From contig CM017557.1 in NCBI GenBank assembly GCA_007844125.1, positions 58,244,857 to 58,308,856 of the forward strand: a stretch of 64,000 nt of DNA. Direction: 5' to 3'. This stretch comes from Sinonovacula constricta. Lineage: Eukaryota > Mollusca > Bivalvia > Cardiida > Solecurtidae. Below, piece by piece: positions 10,770 through 22,862 of the stretch. The notes beneath the pieces were generated by a model that worked only from the letters and a program-made list of their open reading frames with translations, was not told the origin of the DNA and ran no database searches. The translations under genes and the position numbers were made by a program. Positions within the stretch are counted from its first letter, which is position 1; each line of letters starts with the position of its first letter.

Positions 10770-12290
10770 AAAACCGCAATATTCCCAATTTGCAACGCAG
10801 CTAATATTATTAAGAGTCCCTAGACACGGACATAGTTATTTATATTTTTCCGTAATAAAAAAGATCGCATTATGAAGTCGTACACATGAAATAAGAACGC
10901 TAACAACAGAAGAGCGTAAATGGAAAAAGCAAATACGCATAAGGCCATGAAAACATGGGGTAATAAAGTCATGTACTTGTACAGCATGGAAATTTTAATT
11001 TGTCGGATAATTTGGAAAAATAATAGGTTTTTAATATGATCCCGTTCTATATCTACAAAAGCTAATTATCCTAATTGTCAAAAAAAAAAAAAATGAATTA
11101 CATCCAATGGAAAGAAAATGTACTTATGATCTGACTCTTTGAACAAATCTTTGACTAAAACATTACTACTGTATCACTTAGACAACGAGTTACATCATAA
11201 TATACTACGCACATTGATACATGCATAGTTATTACTTTTATACTTTGTCCGTAACCTTTATAAAACGATGTCAATACATGTGTGCTAATACTGTTAGTGC
11301 ACGAAACTATCTGTATACAGTTTTCTGTTTTCTATATTATAGGGAGAATGTGAATAATGCTACAGACCCGATATTTTACATTTTTAATGACCACCTCCAA
11401 TGATGAAAATCGCTAGTATCCTTATGCTTGCTTTCAAAAATCGTAACCTTGTGTACATGTACTTTTTCAAAGACTATTTTACATGTACCAAAGAAGGTAT
11501 CCACAAGAAGGCTGATTCAAATAGCAGCATATCTAACACTGACTTAAATCTCGTATCATTTACAACGCTATTGCTTCATGATTTTATTATGGTAAGAATG
11601 TGTTTCTCTTTGTTTCGGCTCTTTCAGAATAGCATCTGCTCAGGTTTGAGAGTTGGTAGACATCAAAAGATCAATATATAAATATATTATACTTTTCGTC
11701 CTCAGTGCTCACATCAAAACATGTTATAATGGTGGGACTAAGTGTTATGTCATTTTATGTTTTCATACCTTTTATTCAAAGTTAGGTAACCTGATGATCT
11801 TCACCTATTTTATGTGTTAAATATAATCGTTACGCGATGAAAACAAACACAAGGTTTGGTTTTTGATTCTATATTTTACATTAATGTCGTCCAAACGAAG
11901 TTAGAAAATAATTTCAAGGCGGGCGGAGTTCTTTTCCTTTTAAGGTCTAGCTTTACGTTTGATAACTAAAAATTGTTGAGTTGATATAGAATACATTTAA
12001 GAATAATTCTCCCCACTAAACAAGAAGTGTGCCGCTTCACCAACGACCTTGTATACACTCAGCTTGCGAAAGTCTAACTTTCATCTGCTACATGTACCAC
12101 AATAGGCTACGATTTCTCGTATGTATAATAGACCAGCTGCATTCGGAACCCATCGGCAACAATAACATCACCCCATTTAAGCATCTCTGTCTGACTTAAG
12201 TTGCGTGTTGAATGAAGCTTTGCTGTACATGTATTTCTTATTGCATCCAGTTTGATAGGTATTAACCAGCATTGGATTTAAAAAAATAAT
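10770..12290. other. AT-rich non-coding DNA
   Basis: Includes a 13-base A run near 11,080. Open frames at 11,221-11,681 are short, of biased composition and match no family I recognise. Nothing else seen. Confidence 0.55.
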
Positions 12291-12291
12291 A

Positions 12292-12430
12292 CAAGAAAAG
12301 TCGTTGATGCAAAGCATCAAAGGCGATGCAAAAGTTTGAGATGTAAAGAGATTAAAGCAATATGGAAGCAAATAACAAAGACATTTAAAACGTTATGGTT
12401 TTTATTTGAAAGTTTGCAGTTTACTACAAT
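12292..12430 (+). repeat. Interspersed repeat family Y, copy 1
   Basis: A hairpin-like word (GATGCAAAGCATCAAAGGCG, from 12,306) followed by TTAAAGCAATATGG (12,351) and GACATTTAAAACGTTATGGTT recurs inverted at about 29,935-30,050. The shared stretch is at least 100 bp. Class unknown; it holds no coding sequence. Confidence 0.65.
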
Positions 12431-13524
12431 TTTTCGAAAAAAGGCTGTATAACTGATATTCCTGAAACCATAGAATGGTCTAAAACAAAATGACAAGCAA
12501 AACCGAGTACCATTTAATAGCTTTTCTAAACCTGTTACATAATTATGCAAACAAAATGGAAAATAATTATAATCAACTAATAAACTAAAGTGTACAAGAA
12601 GAAAATGTATCTGTGCAGTAGTTCCACATAACACAAATAAGTATTGTTCAGATAATATTTTTCTCGAACGTAGTATGTGTTTTTTTCAGTATTTTATTGT
12701 TTATTTTGAAAATTATTTCGAAAGTTTCAGACACACAAAAATAAATCATTAATAAGTCATGATTTAGATTTAAGAATGGTTGGTAAATTCGGGCGCGATT
12801 TTATTTTGTGGTTTTCATACAATATGTGTTGTATGATTTGCAGACATAAATATTCTATATTTACCAAAGTAAGATTATTTTTCGTTAGTGTCAACGATTG
12901 CATATGTTGTTTGTGTTTTGACTCTTGCAAGTTAAGCCGTTTTCTGTTTACAATCAATCTATCAATGTTAGTGTTAATTATTAAAACAATGTTTAAAGAT
13001 GAGTCCTGTCTCGAAAAAGTATTACTGATAAATTGACAGTGTACTTTGTCACGCAGAAAGAGAAAATGGAAACATTTATCTTCCAGAAAATTGCAAACTA
13101 TTGTCGCCGTAGATTACTGTTTAATATCCTTCAGGGATCGTAGTGAACTCCTTTATTGACTTTTATGTTACAATTGAGTGTTAAACTATATATTATATTG
13201 TTTAACAAAGTAAATTTACGCAAAAAATATACAAACATCAACATTCTAGAATTATTCAATGAAATACAATATCAAATAATTCATTTCGAATAAGTTATCA
13301 TTTTAAGGTTTACAACGGCGGTAAAGGGGCGTGTTTGGTACACAAATAAAAACAAGAATTATTTGGGATGAGAGACTTGCTATTACTTAAGCAAATCGCC
13401 ACGTTTGTTCTAACCTTTACGTTGAAATAATGATATAATTAATATAATGATAATAATGATACAATTTGATTGTAAGCACTGTTTATGTCACAATGTATAA
13501 CAGAACTAAACAAAAACAATATAC
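12431..13524. other. AT-rich non-coding DNA
   Basis: No recognisable element. Two opposite-strand frames overlap at 12,757-13,036 and show no known domain. A short AATGATAAT-rich tract lies at 13,427-13,465. Confidence 0.55.
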
Positions 13525-13526
13525 AA

Positions 13527-13600
13527 GCACTCAGTAGCTCAATCAGTAGAGCTCCGGGAAGTCAGGCTAGCAGCACCGGGTTCGAAACCTGCAAAATCCA
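13527..13600 (+). repeat. tRNA-like sequence (decayed SINE head or tRNA pseudogene)
   Basis: Box A (TAGCTCAATCAGTAGAGC, 13,535-13,552) and a perfect box B (GGTTCGAAACC, 13,579-13,589) are spaced as in a tRNA. The T arm can form four of five pairs, one of them G-T. The acceptor halves do not pair, so it is not a working tRNA gene. No SINE body like those of S1 or S2 follows; the downstream DNA is T-rich. Confidence 0.65.
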
Positions 13601-13604
13601 ATTT

Positions 13605-15290
13605 ATTATTTTTTTTACTACACTGTCATCTTTTCGTCTTAACTTTTCACATTAACGGTTTCTAAATTGTACCGACAAAAAAGATGTGCATATTTATTTT
13701 AGATCAAAGACAATTTAGAACAGCTTCGGTAAATGTAAAATAAATCCACAGTCTACGGTATAATGTGTTTTAGCATTGGCCATGCACCTATTAATTTATG
13801 CTCATTAAACGTCATTCTTTACAAGACTTTTAAACTGTCAAGCAAATATTATTTGTGATGCCAAATTGATGTGATACCCAACGGCGGGTTGTACCAATTT
13901 CAAAAACACGTTTTTTCACGTCAGGTCCGACTCATGTGTGAAAAACGGTCAGTGAAATAATAGTAAAATAATGCTTGGTTGTCGTATAACTCGCCTCTTA
14001 AATCAATCACTCTTATGAGAGCGCCACCAACTCTTATCAGACCAGGTTAATGGAATTTAAATTGATCAAATAACGGCCGACTTCCTGATTGATAAATTCG
14101 CTAAAGGGAAGTAATTCGAGAAACACGATTCGGCACCATCCCCCAGTCGGAACGTCACATTTCAGACATGTACTCTATAACGTACGCAACTTTATAGCTG
14201 GTTGGGTAGAACTGGGACGTCGTCAACGCCGGCTGGGTAGAATCGTTAACACAGTCAGTATGTTTATTCTAAGAAATAGTATTTTTCAACCGTATGCAGC
14301 CAATTACATTTCGGATGAAGTTGGAAAAATCGTTTATATAATACGTACGTTCTTCAAACAATTTGTAAAACAGGGATAAACAAGCAGTATACAGCACAGA
14401 GACTGTCCTTTCTCCCTGAGTGATAAAGCGATTGTGGTTGATGATGGCAGTGATGATGACTGCTAGGCAACCCCAGACGATACTAGACAGCTTGCCAGAC
14501 AGTTTGAAATGTTAACTTTCCGAATTGTCTGATGGTAGAAAACAGGCCTTCGTTTCTGATAAAAAAAAGTCCGTACTTATATTATCCAATATCATTAAAA
14601 TGTTTAATTTTAGGATGTATATACATGTAGTTTACCCAGAACGTTTCTTTATATATACACTTGCATGTTTCTTGCTTTTTTTTTAATTACTTGTTTGCAA
14701 CAGCATTTCTTTTCGTGCTAATATTACTAAAAAAACGCACAATTATTAATTTAATTGTTTTTCATACATGCATAATCTATAGATTTAAACTGGTGTTACA
14801 TTATAACTTTTCTGCATTTCAAAAGTCAATAATAGACAGCTTCCCTTCACCCCAAACCCCAACCCCAAAAAGAAGAAAAAACAGCAACACAACTCTGTAT
14901 GATTTGGCTTATTACAGACTATTTAACGCGTACTAAGGAAACATGGCAAAATTCTAGTGAAAGTACATTTTATTCTTTAATTATAGCAAGTCCATAAATC
15001 GTACATCAAAGTAATGTGGAATCCGTCCGATATAGAAACGAAAGAAAAGCAAACACAAATACATTTAAACAATTCATTCCCTTTATATATATATTCACAC
15101 TTACGTAATGGTTTGATATTATATTAATTAGGAATAACCGATTGAAATAAATGTTTCCGCTTCAGATCCTCTGCTCCATCAACGTTCTTCAGTTCTACAT
15201 GTACATGTAATTACCGTCACCTTTAATGACCACCTCAATCATGCAATCTCTTGTGTATTGTTTTTAATTTATTAATTTTATGTTATTGGC
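13605..15290. other. Mostly AT-rich non-coding DNA
   Basis: A somewhat less AT-rich patch at about 13,860-14,520 reads in one plus frame near 14,421-14,470 as an acidic run (VVDDGSDDDC), stopped at once by TAG. It might be the remnant of an old transposon but I cannot assign it. The 96-residue frame at 14,089-14,379 matches nothing I know. The rest is featureless. Confidence 0.45.
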
Positions 15291-15299
15291 TGATATGGA

Positions 15300-17830
15300 A
15301 AGCAGAGGCAAAAGAAGGTTTTATCGATTGATAAGAGTCGCCAAGTCTCAAGAGTCCAGTGCCAAGCTCTTGGCTCTCAGTCAATGAGGATTTCGTGACC
15401 CTGTCTCCGTACGAGGACGCACAATAATTATACACTTGATCAATATAAGCATCGTGTTATAGTACATTTGCAGTTACTTCATTATTTGGGACTTTATGGG
15501 ATCTTGAAGAATACGAGTGGCACAAAAATGATTGAAGGTCGATCACAAAGCTAAAATTTACCCAAGTCTTAACAGAGGTACCTTTATTTTCTTCAATATA
15601 ACCTCTACTGCGCTGTTCTAAAGCATACATGATTATTTCATGAGATCGCGGTGAACAATTGCAGTGTCCCGGTATTTTGAAAGATTACACAACGTGTAGA
15701 GTATGTGTGATTAACTTAAAGGTACGAAATATCTTTTACAAACAACTTGATTTTTATTCATGAAGTAACCGTCAATGGCTATTTTCGATAAGCCACACGA
15801 TGTGTATCGAATTGCAAATAATTGTTGACGTGGAGTCATTTCCCATGTTGTCAGTCATTGCCATTTCAGTGCATTGTACTATGACTTACAATTTGTAGGG
15901 TTTTTTAGATTCATACCAGTGATGTTTGATCTGACAATTTGCAAGTCTAATAAGACAGACGGTTCTGCTCACATTGCATAAGTAAACATCTAATGCGGTC
16001 GAAATAAATGGGTAAATCGTTTTTGGAAAGGGCCTAGAAAAAATACTATAAATGTGTCTATTAAATGTTAAATGTGTTTTGTCGTTCGTTGAACCAGAGA
16101 AGTATTTCATTTCGTTTACTTTAGGTTGAAATGGTTCCTAAAGATAGACCAGATATGGGTTTCTTTTTAATTAACATAGACATATTTAGTAAACACTCAG
16201 GGTTGCATAAGGATTGTGTAGAAGCTACATAGCGAAAAAAAATCACATAACATACGGACCTGGCATAAATCCTAGAACAGACTCTATTTCGTCTATCAAG
16301 CGTCTTGAATACTGCCTGCCAGTTGTCATACAGGAAGGATGTTTAGCTTTTTTCGGAAATTGCATTGTGTGATTCAGCACATTGTTCACTGCTTTGCATA
16401 AAATATATCAATGAAAAGATATGTCAAGGTGATTGTGTGTACTGCTTGCAGGGCCTGTTTTAAACGATAAAGAATAACTGCTTTCAGAAAGCATAACTTC
16501 TCTCGAAGGTTTTTTTTTCCAGATGCCTTCGAGTCAAATATTTCGTTATATAATTCTTAGGCTTACTGGTCGAATGTGACTTTGTTTACAACATAAAATT
16601 TGTTATGTGTGCTCTTAATGATTGCATGATAAAACAAAGACCTAAAATCTGAAATTGCATTACCAGTTACCATCTAAAGAAAAGATTATTATTGCTTTTT
16701 ATGTATTAAATTCTGTCTTGAACGATGGTTTTGTGTGCTAATATTTCGAGAGTCCGAATACACAATGTAACATATCACAAATGATACAGAAATAAAAAAA
16801 GTCAATAAATTATATTTATTGTATTTGTTCGGAAAATTGCCATTTTCAAGAGTTAAACACAAACAATTGCTCTCTTTACATATTTCCAAACGTTTATGGA
16901 CGCTGCAATATCAGAATAACATATATTAGAAGAACGGCTGTCTATTAAAATTTGTGCTGAGTAAATGTTGAAATAGATGACACTAAACGAGGGGCATCAA
17001 GTCATACAAAAATGAGATTTTGGAAGAATGCTCTGTGTCAATAAACATCCAGTTGTGGTGATTTACCAAAAAAAAAGTGCATTTTTACCTCGGAATTGAC
17101 ATCACTGTATATGTGAAAAAATGTCCTACATATTTCTTATCGAGGATCGAATAAGCAAATATAAAGTTCTGACAATTTGTTGCAATTGCTTGCGTCATGT
17201 ATTTTAAGAGTTAAAGAAATCGTGTCATTAGAAAGCCACTAAATACGAGTTTGTGTTATTCTTAGTAAAAGTAACAATTATGTATTAGCTTTTCATATTG
17301 CTTTTCAGCAGTATTTAAGAGTATGTCAATGTTTAAGCTCTAAATATGTAATTTTAGAACTGACAAGTCTACAAAACATAATATATTCATAGAACGTTTT
17401 AAGGAGTGATAAAACGATTACAAGTCTTAATGAGCAACAAACATTATTGAACAGGGTAAACTAAGTCCTGAGTACTTTGGGGACGTATTAAGACGCTTGC
17501 CGAAGTATTGACTGAAGCCAGTAAATCAATTGGCAAAATGGTAATAACTACATAGACGAGCAAAAGGTTTTTTTCATATTACGTATTGTTTTAAAGATAC
17601 AACAAACTATTGACATTCCGCCAAGATCAATGCAAATGGCCCCGTGAGTCTGATACGGTAGGATACAAAATTGAGTGGCACTGTGGAGTATGATAAAAAA
17701 TCACAGAAGTCTCATTTTTTATTGAAATCAGAATACCGATACGTCTACGGAAATGCATTTCTATCTTTAATTTCCTGTACATTATTTCTAGGATGACAAA
17801 ACACAATGACAATGAGCTTGTTTGACGCAT
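15300..17830 (+). repeat. Duplicated segment I, copy 2 (pairs with 7.2-9.4 kb)
   Basis: Anchors in shared order with copy 1 are given in that entry: TTGAAGGTCGATCAC at 15,532, the CTTGAATACTGCCTGCC to TTTGCAT stretch at 16,305-16,399, and TTGACATTCCGCCAA at 17,611. Where copy 1 has its 105-residue open frame, this copy has a TGA in the matching frame (about 16,367), so that stretch is not a conserved exon. Offset between copies is about 8.1-8.6 kb. Confidence 0.7.
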
Positions 17831-17946
17831 AAAACAACTTAAATTAAGCTATGTTTATAATTTCTATAGTCGTTGCAGTTTTGTAAGACGATTCCCTGAT
17901 TGTTTAAATGGAAATGGATAATCAACAAAATACAATAGAACTAAAC

Positions 17947-18106
17947 TTACACAACATTTACACAAAAATATACAAGCTTGCTTCAAGGATGTGTTTTGTT
18001 AAAAAATACACAAAATTGACACACAAGTATTCAAGCTTGCTTTAAAGATTCGTTTTGTTGAAAATTACACAAAATTTACACAAAAGTATACAAGTTTGCT
18101 TTAATA
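17947..18106 (+). repeat. 59-bp tandem repeat, about 2.7 copies
   Basis: CAAGCTTGCT, CAAGCTTGCT and CAAGTTTGCT occur at 17,973, 18,032 and 18,091, spaced 59 bp each. Units contain ACACAAAATTTACACAAAAG and a TTCGTTTTGTTG word. The array stops directly before the AT tract that flanks the palindrome at 18,121. Confidence 0.9.
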
Positions 18107-18120
18107 TATATATATTTATA

Positions 18121-18213
18121 TAAGCCCATTTAATAATACTTATCCCTCACCGATTAAAAATGCATATATATGCATTTTTATCGGTGAGGGATAAGTATTA
18201 TTAAATGGGCTTA
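18121..18213. mobile_element. 93-bp near-perfect palindrome, probable minimal palindromic MITE
   Basis: The left arm TAAGCCCATTTAATAATACT... and the right arm ...AGTATTATTAAATGGGCTTA are inverse copies over about 46 bp each, differing by one T (CGATTAAAAA against TTTTTATCG). The two arms meet at TGCATATATATGCA with almost no loop. If the terminal TA on each side is the target site, the insert is AGCCC...GGGCT flanked by TA, as for Tc1/mariner-type elements. There is no internal sequence, so it is either a fold-back MITE or the hairpin of something larger. Confidence 0.7.
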
Positions 18214-19825
18214 AAGACAGATACAAAAACACGCTGCACTTCGAATTTAAACATTCAGTTATACTAAATTCACCAACGATTATATTATTTTTTTAATAAT
18301 TTACATAATATCAAGATTGAATACTTGATTTAGTTTCAACGGAAAATTGTTAACTATTTTCATTTTTCTTATTTCTTGCTTTTTAAATGTAAGAACTCAA
18401 ATTGTTTAGATTAATAATTTCGTAGTAATGTTTTCTAAACAGAACATAACGTACATAATATAGTGTGCACATTTTGTACAGTAAAACACAACTTAGATCA
18501 CTAACGTTGGACTATGTATCATTCCTTTGGATCGGAAGTGGGTCAAATAATATTAATTGACGTGTAACTCTTTCTATGAAACAGGGCAGACATTTAAACA
18601 ATTTAACCTATCTATATAATAGTTTCTTCTATCTAAAGCGAGATATGTTGAAAATGTTTAATCTTTAATATACACTTTATTGTTATACACTTCCCTTTCG
18701 ACAGGCCATTTTCTAAGAGAACTAAATAATATATTAAATTATTCTGGCATACATTGCTAAAAAACGTGTATATTTTCTCAAACTTGTAACCATTATGCGC
18801 CAATGTATTGGAAAAAAAATGCCAGAGTAAAAGTACGTGTCGTACGTCTTCCACCAAAAGGAAGAACAAAACAATCGTCATCATATACAACCATTATTAT
18901 CTTCTTTTCTTGTTCGTATATCTTTCTTCTAGCAGGCTTCAGATCACGCTCATTTTGTACTTTTCGTGGATAAAGACATCGCCGAAAGGTTTTAGCCTGC
19001 TGTCAATAAGAGATACACGTACTTCTATAATTATACGCTATAATATACTCGGAGAAGTATATAAATATAAATGAATTATATCATTAACCGTATATTTAAT
19101 ACAAAATTCGATCTCCACGAGTTAAAACCAAGTACGGAATACTGTTTTGCCATTTTTTGAGACAGACAAAAGGATCGAAAATGTAATTACCCTTCCAAAA
19201 GACCAATAGCTTCTTAGCTTAACAGTTTATCCGGTAGACAATAAATTACATGACACAGCCAGGATCAGATAGTCTAGTGTCTAGCACTTATCGTTTTGTA
19301 CGACATGTACTTATATTTCTGCCTGCGGCCAGAACCAAATTGGACAAAAAGAGCGAATGACAACTGAATAGGCTTAAGCCACATATTTACATATTAAGCC
19401 TTTTCTGTTTCTTCTTAAAATAAAAGTGAGAATTTGGATTTAATAAAATCTCGGATAATATCATTACATGTGATTGCGCCAACTAACGAAATTATATAAA
19501 ATATCGCGTTTACCGGTAACATAAGCTTAATAACTGACATGATATCCCGTCATACATTTTTAATAACTGAATTGTCCACTTATCAATACATGAACCGCAG
19601 ATGTTGAGTACAGCATTATTTAATGCATGGGTTTACTAAGAGTTTTGCTATAGAACTCTTTGATCGGCGTTGGTGGCGGCCATTTGTTGTCTGCCGCTAT
19701 TTAGCAGTCGCCCTTGCATTTCAGTATAAAATAGCTAATGCACTCTTTTTCAAACAGTGATGTCAGCATATGAAAATAAATGCAGCAAAGTGTATATTCG
19801 TCGTTTAATGATACATTTACAGATT
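18214..19825. other. AT-rich non-coding DNA
   Basis: A GC-richer patch at about 19,640-19,720 (GGCGTTGGTGGCGGCCATTT) may be old repeat material but is not assignable. No other feature. Confidence 0.5.
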
Positions 19826-19830
19826 AATAC

Positions 19831-20118
19831 CGGCCGCAATAGCTCAAGTGGTAGAGTGTCGGCCTACGGATTGGGAGGTCGCGGGATCAAACCCCGGCCG
19901 GGTCAAACCAAAGACTTTAAAGTGTGTAGAAGTGGCTTCCCTGCTAACGCTCGGGGCTATGGGGACAGCATTACGCCTGATTTGTCGATGTCCGTATAAT
20001 GGACCGGCCGGTTTCAGTCCCTGAGCACCTCATAAGTGCCCCTATGCTATAATGATAGAAACGTCGATGCACAGTATCGAAAACAAGGCCGGCAAAGCTC
20101 AATCCCAATCCCAAATAA
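19831..20118 (+). mobile_element. tRNA-derived SINE, family S1, copy 1
   Basis: The head (19,831-19,904) has box A AATAGCTCAAGTGGTAGAG and a box-B-like GGGATCAAACCCC. The body then reads CAAAGACTTTAAAG, GTAGAAGTGGCTTC, CTAACGCTCGGGGCTA, GGGGACAGCATTACG, CAGTCCCTGAGCACCT, ATAAGTGCCCCT and ends CAATCCCAATCCCAAATAAAG. The full order repeats in the copy at 27,463. These are non-autonomous elements transcribed by RNA polymerase III and mobilised by a LINE; the partner LINE is not evident here. The open frame at 19,757-19,999 crosses the head and is not a gene. Confidence 0.9.
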
Positions 20119-20410
20119 AGATATTGCAGCTATACATATAAAAATATAGTAGTTATACATAAAAAGATTTAATAGTTAACCATAAAAAGATTTAGTCATT
20201 AAACATATAAAGATATTGTAGTTATACATATTAAGATATAGTAGTTATACATACAAGGATATTGTAATTATACATATTAAGATTTAGTAGATTTACATAT
20301 AGATTTAGTAGTTATACATATAAAAATATAGTAGTTATTCATATAAAGATATAGTAGTTATACATACAAAGATAAAATAGTAATACATATAAGGATAATA
20401 GTAATTATGC
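20119..20410 (+). repeat. 23-24-bp AT-rich minisatellite joined to the SINE tail, about 12 copies
   Basis: Units resemble TTATACATATAAAGATATAGTAG with many substitutions and small indels. The array begins within a few bases of the SINE's 3' end, whose AATAAAGATATTG could be the first unit. It was probably seeded from the tail. Confidence 0.88.
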
Positions 20411-22085
20411 ATTTTTTTCCTAACGATTTGTTGAGATCTGGGTAATAGTTGCAATGTGTGTACTGTCACGAAGTATATGTATTCGTATTTTTAGTTAAAA
20501 TGTGTTACACATATTTTTTTCAAAAAGGTAAACACCTTGAAATATTTTAAGATCTAAAAAACAACATCCAATTTAATTAAAAATATAAGACAGGTTTTAT
20601 TTTTTGGGTGTTTTTTTAATTGGCACTTGTTTCTTTGTAGCTGCGTTATTACTGTTGTTATTTTTAGAGTTTGATAAACCTAATATTTTGGCGTAACATC
20701 TTTCATATTGCATAAAACATATTCAATTAATTTAAAAGAATAAACCAGACTGAATATATAATTTTCATTACCCATAACAGTTTAATGTTATTTAGCTAAA
20801 AGAATACTTAAAAACATTGGCTCTCTTTATGTTTGGGAGCTGTAAACGTTTGGCCAATTGTTAGACAGATACACAACACGAACGAAGACAAAAAAGAACC
20901 CCCGACCGCCCCGACCGGTTTCTACCTTCTGACATTCTAAAAAATGACCTCTCGCCATTTAGCTCAATGACCTCATTTGCTAACATTATCATGTCAATTT
21001 CCAGATCATTATTCAAATTTAGTACATGTTATTGTGTTTCCAGTAAACACCATTTTAGTTGCAATTTAATATCACATCCGTATCATAGATACGCAACCAT
21101 CTTTCTCACTCGTTCATTCCAGAACAAAATACGCTATCTGATTAAATATTGAGTCTTTTATCTTTTGGATATCGATTCGAACGATACAAAGTATATTTAC
21201 TTCTCTAACAAAGCAGTTTGAAGTGTAATGATATATTGTGAATGGCATCATGAGCTTTTGTTTTCCACTTATTTCATTTCCGGAGCATGATTGAAAAATA
21301 AAACGAATTCCCCGAGAATTATTCTTTTATGTACCCATTTTCGAAGATCTTTTATCTAGCTTTATACGCGGGAAATTATACGCCCGACTGTATCGTATTA
21401 AGTAAGAACTTTGCGTCACCGTCACATTGACGTTAAGCAGGTTGAAATGGTAAATACATGGTCTTACAGGTTCGTCTGATTTGTAATAGCATAGTTTCTT
21501 TGACATTTCCTAGAAAAGAAGCCATTTGGATTGGCTTATTGAACCTTTTGTTGTCTTATGCATGTGTATGCCTGTAAATTGCTTTACAAAACAGAAGTTA
21601 CTACATGTAGGAGTGAGACTGTAATGTGCATTACAATAAATGCATAATACATGATTATGTTCATCCATCATTGGAGGACAAAGTCCAGATACCGAGAGTA
21701 GTAAAAGACGAAGGACGAAAACAAAGGTTACCACACAGTCACAAAAAAGGCAACACAAAAAATTGAAGTTATCTAGCATCTAAGGCGTTTTCTAGAACTC
21801 GTCCTGTAGGAGTGCTACTGTATTTACAATGCCGTTATAAGTTTCATTACTAAGAAGGTGTTCATACATTGTGTTAGTTGCTAGAAACAATCCTATTGAT
21901 TGCACTGTAATTATCTGGGCTATTTTCCTCTTTGTCTCCCCTTTGTGTAATACGTTGCTTAATGTTATCAGAAGTCCCGGTACTGCAATATATTATAGCT
22001 ACTTACAATAATATGATATATTGAACCTACAACTGATCGATTACAAAGCTTACACTAAATAGACAATCATTCTGTGCTTTCTTGG
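20411..22085. other. AT-rich non-coding DNA
   Basis: No recognised element. The minus-strand frame at 21,510-21,779 matches no family I know. A small C-rich patch (CCCCCGACCGCCCCGACCGG) lies near 20,900. Confidence 0.55.
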
Positions 22086-22245
22086 CTTAAAATATAACAG
22101 GTTAATGCATGCAATATTCTAGTCCAACCTGGAAGCTGAGCCATCCTTTCCGATGTGTTTGCTGAAATTTGCCATAAAATTAAAGTTTTATAATATTTGA
22201 TTCACAGACAATTAAATTGGTTTACAATTGACAATTAACATTAAA

Positions 22246-22862
22246 AGGTAACCGGCAAGGCTACTTTAAAGTAAAAATTATTTATAACCGACAAGGCTAC
22301 ATTAAAGTAAGGTTGGTTATAACCGACAAGGCTACATTAAAGTAAGGTTGGTTATAACCGACAAGGCTACATTAAAGTAAGGTTGGTTATAACCGACAAG
22401 GCTACATTAAAGTAAGGTTGGTTATAACCGACAAGGCTACATTAAAGTAAGGTTGGTTATAACCTACAAGGCTACATTAAAGTAAGGTTGGTTATAACCG
22501 ACAAGGCTACATTAAAGTAAGGTTGGTTATAACCGACAAGGCTACATTAAAGTAAGGTTGGTTATAACCGACAAGGCTACATTAAAGTAAGGTTGGTTAT
22601 AACCGACAAAGCTACATTAAAGTAAGGTTGGTTTATAACCGACAAAGCTACATTAAAGCAAAATTGGTTTATAACCAACCGGCAAGGCTACATTAAAGTT
22701 TAATTGGTGTATAGCCAACAAGCCTTTATTAAAGTAAAATTGGTATATAACCGACAAGGTTACATTAAAGTATAATTGGTTTATAACCGACACGGTTACA
22801 TTTTAGTCAAATTGGTTTAAAACCGACAAGGCTACATTTAAGTCAAATTGTTTGTAATCAAC
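22246..22862 (+). repeat. 35-bp minisatellite, about 17-18 copies
   Basis: The unit is ATAACCGACAAGGCTACATT plus AAAGTAAGGTTGGTT. ACCG recurs at 22,287, 22,322, 22,357, 22,392, 22,427, then 22,497, 22,532, 22,567 and 22,602, all in 35-bp steps; the unit between has ACCT. About ten central units are nearly identical, while units at both ends are diverged (CAAAATTGGTTTATAACC and others). No unique spacers separate the units, so it is not a CRISPR array. Copy B of segment II lacks it. Confidence 0.97.

Noticed and set aside
13527..13600. Functional tRNA gene
   Set aside because: The acceptor halves cannot pair.
14089..14379. 96-residue frame as a possible gene
   Set aside because: No recognisable domain, no supporting copy or context.
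22246..22862. CRISPR-like regular array
   Set aside because: The 35-bp units abut each other with no unique spacers, and the context is eukaryotic.
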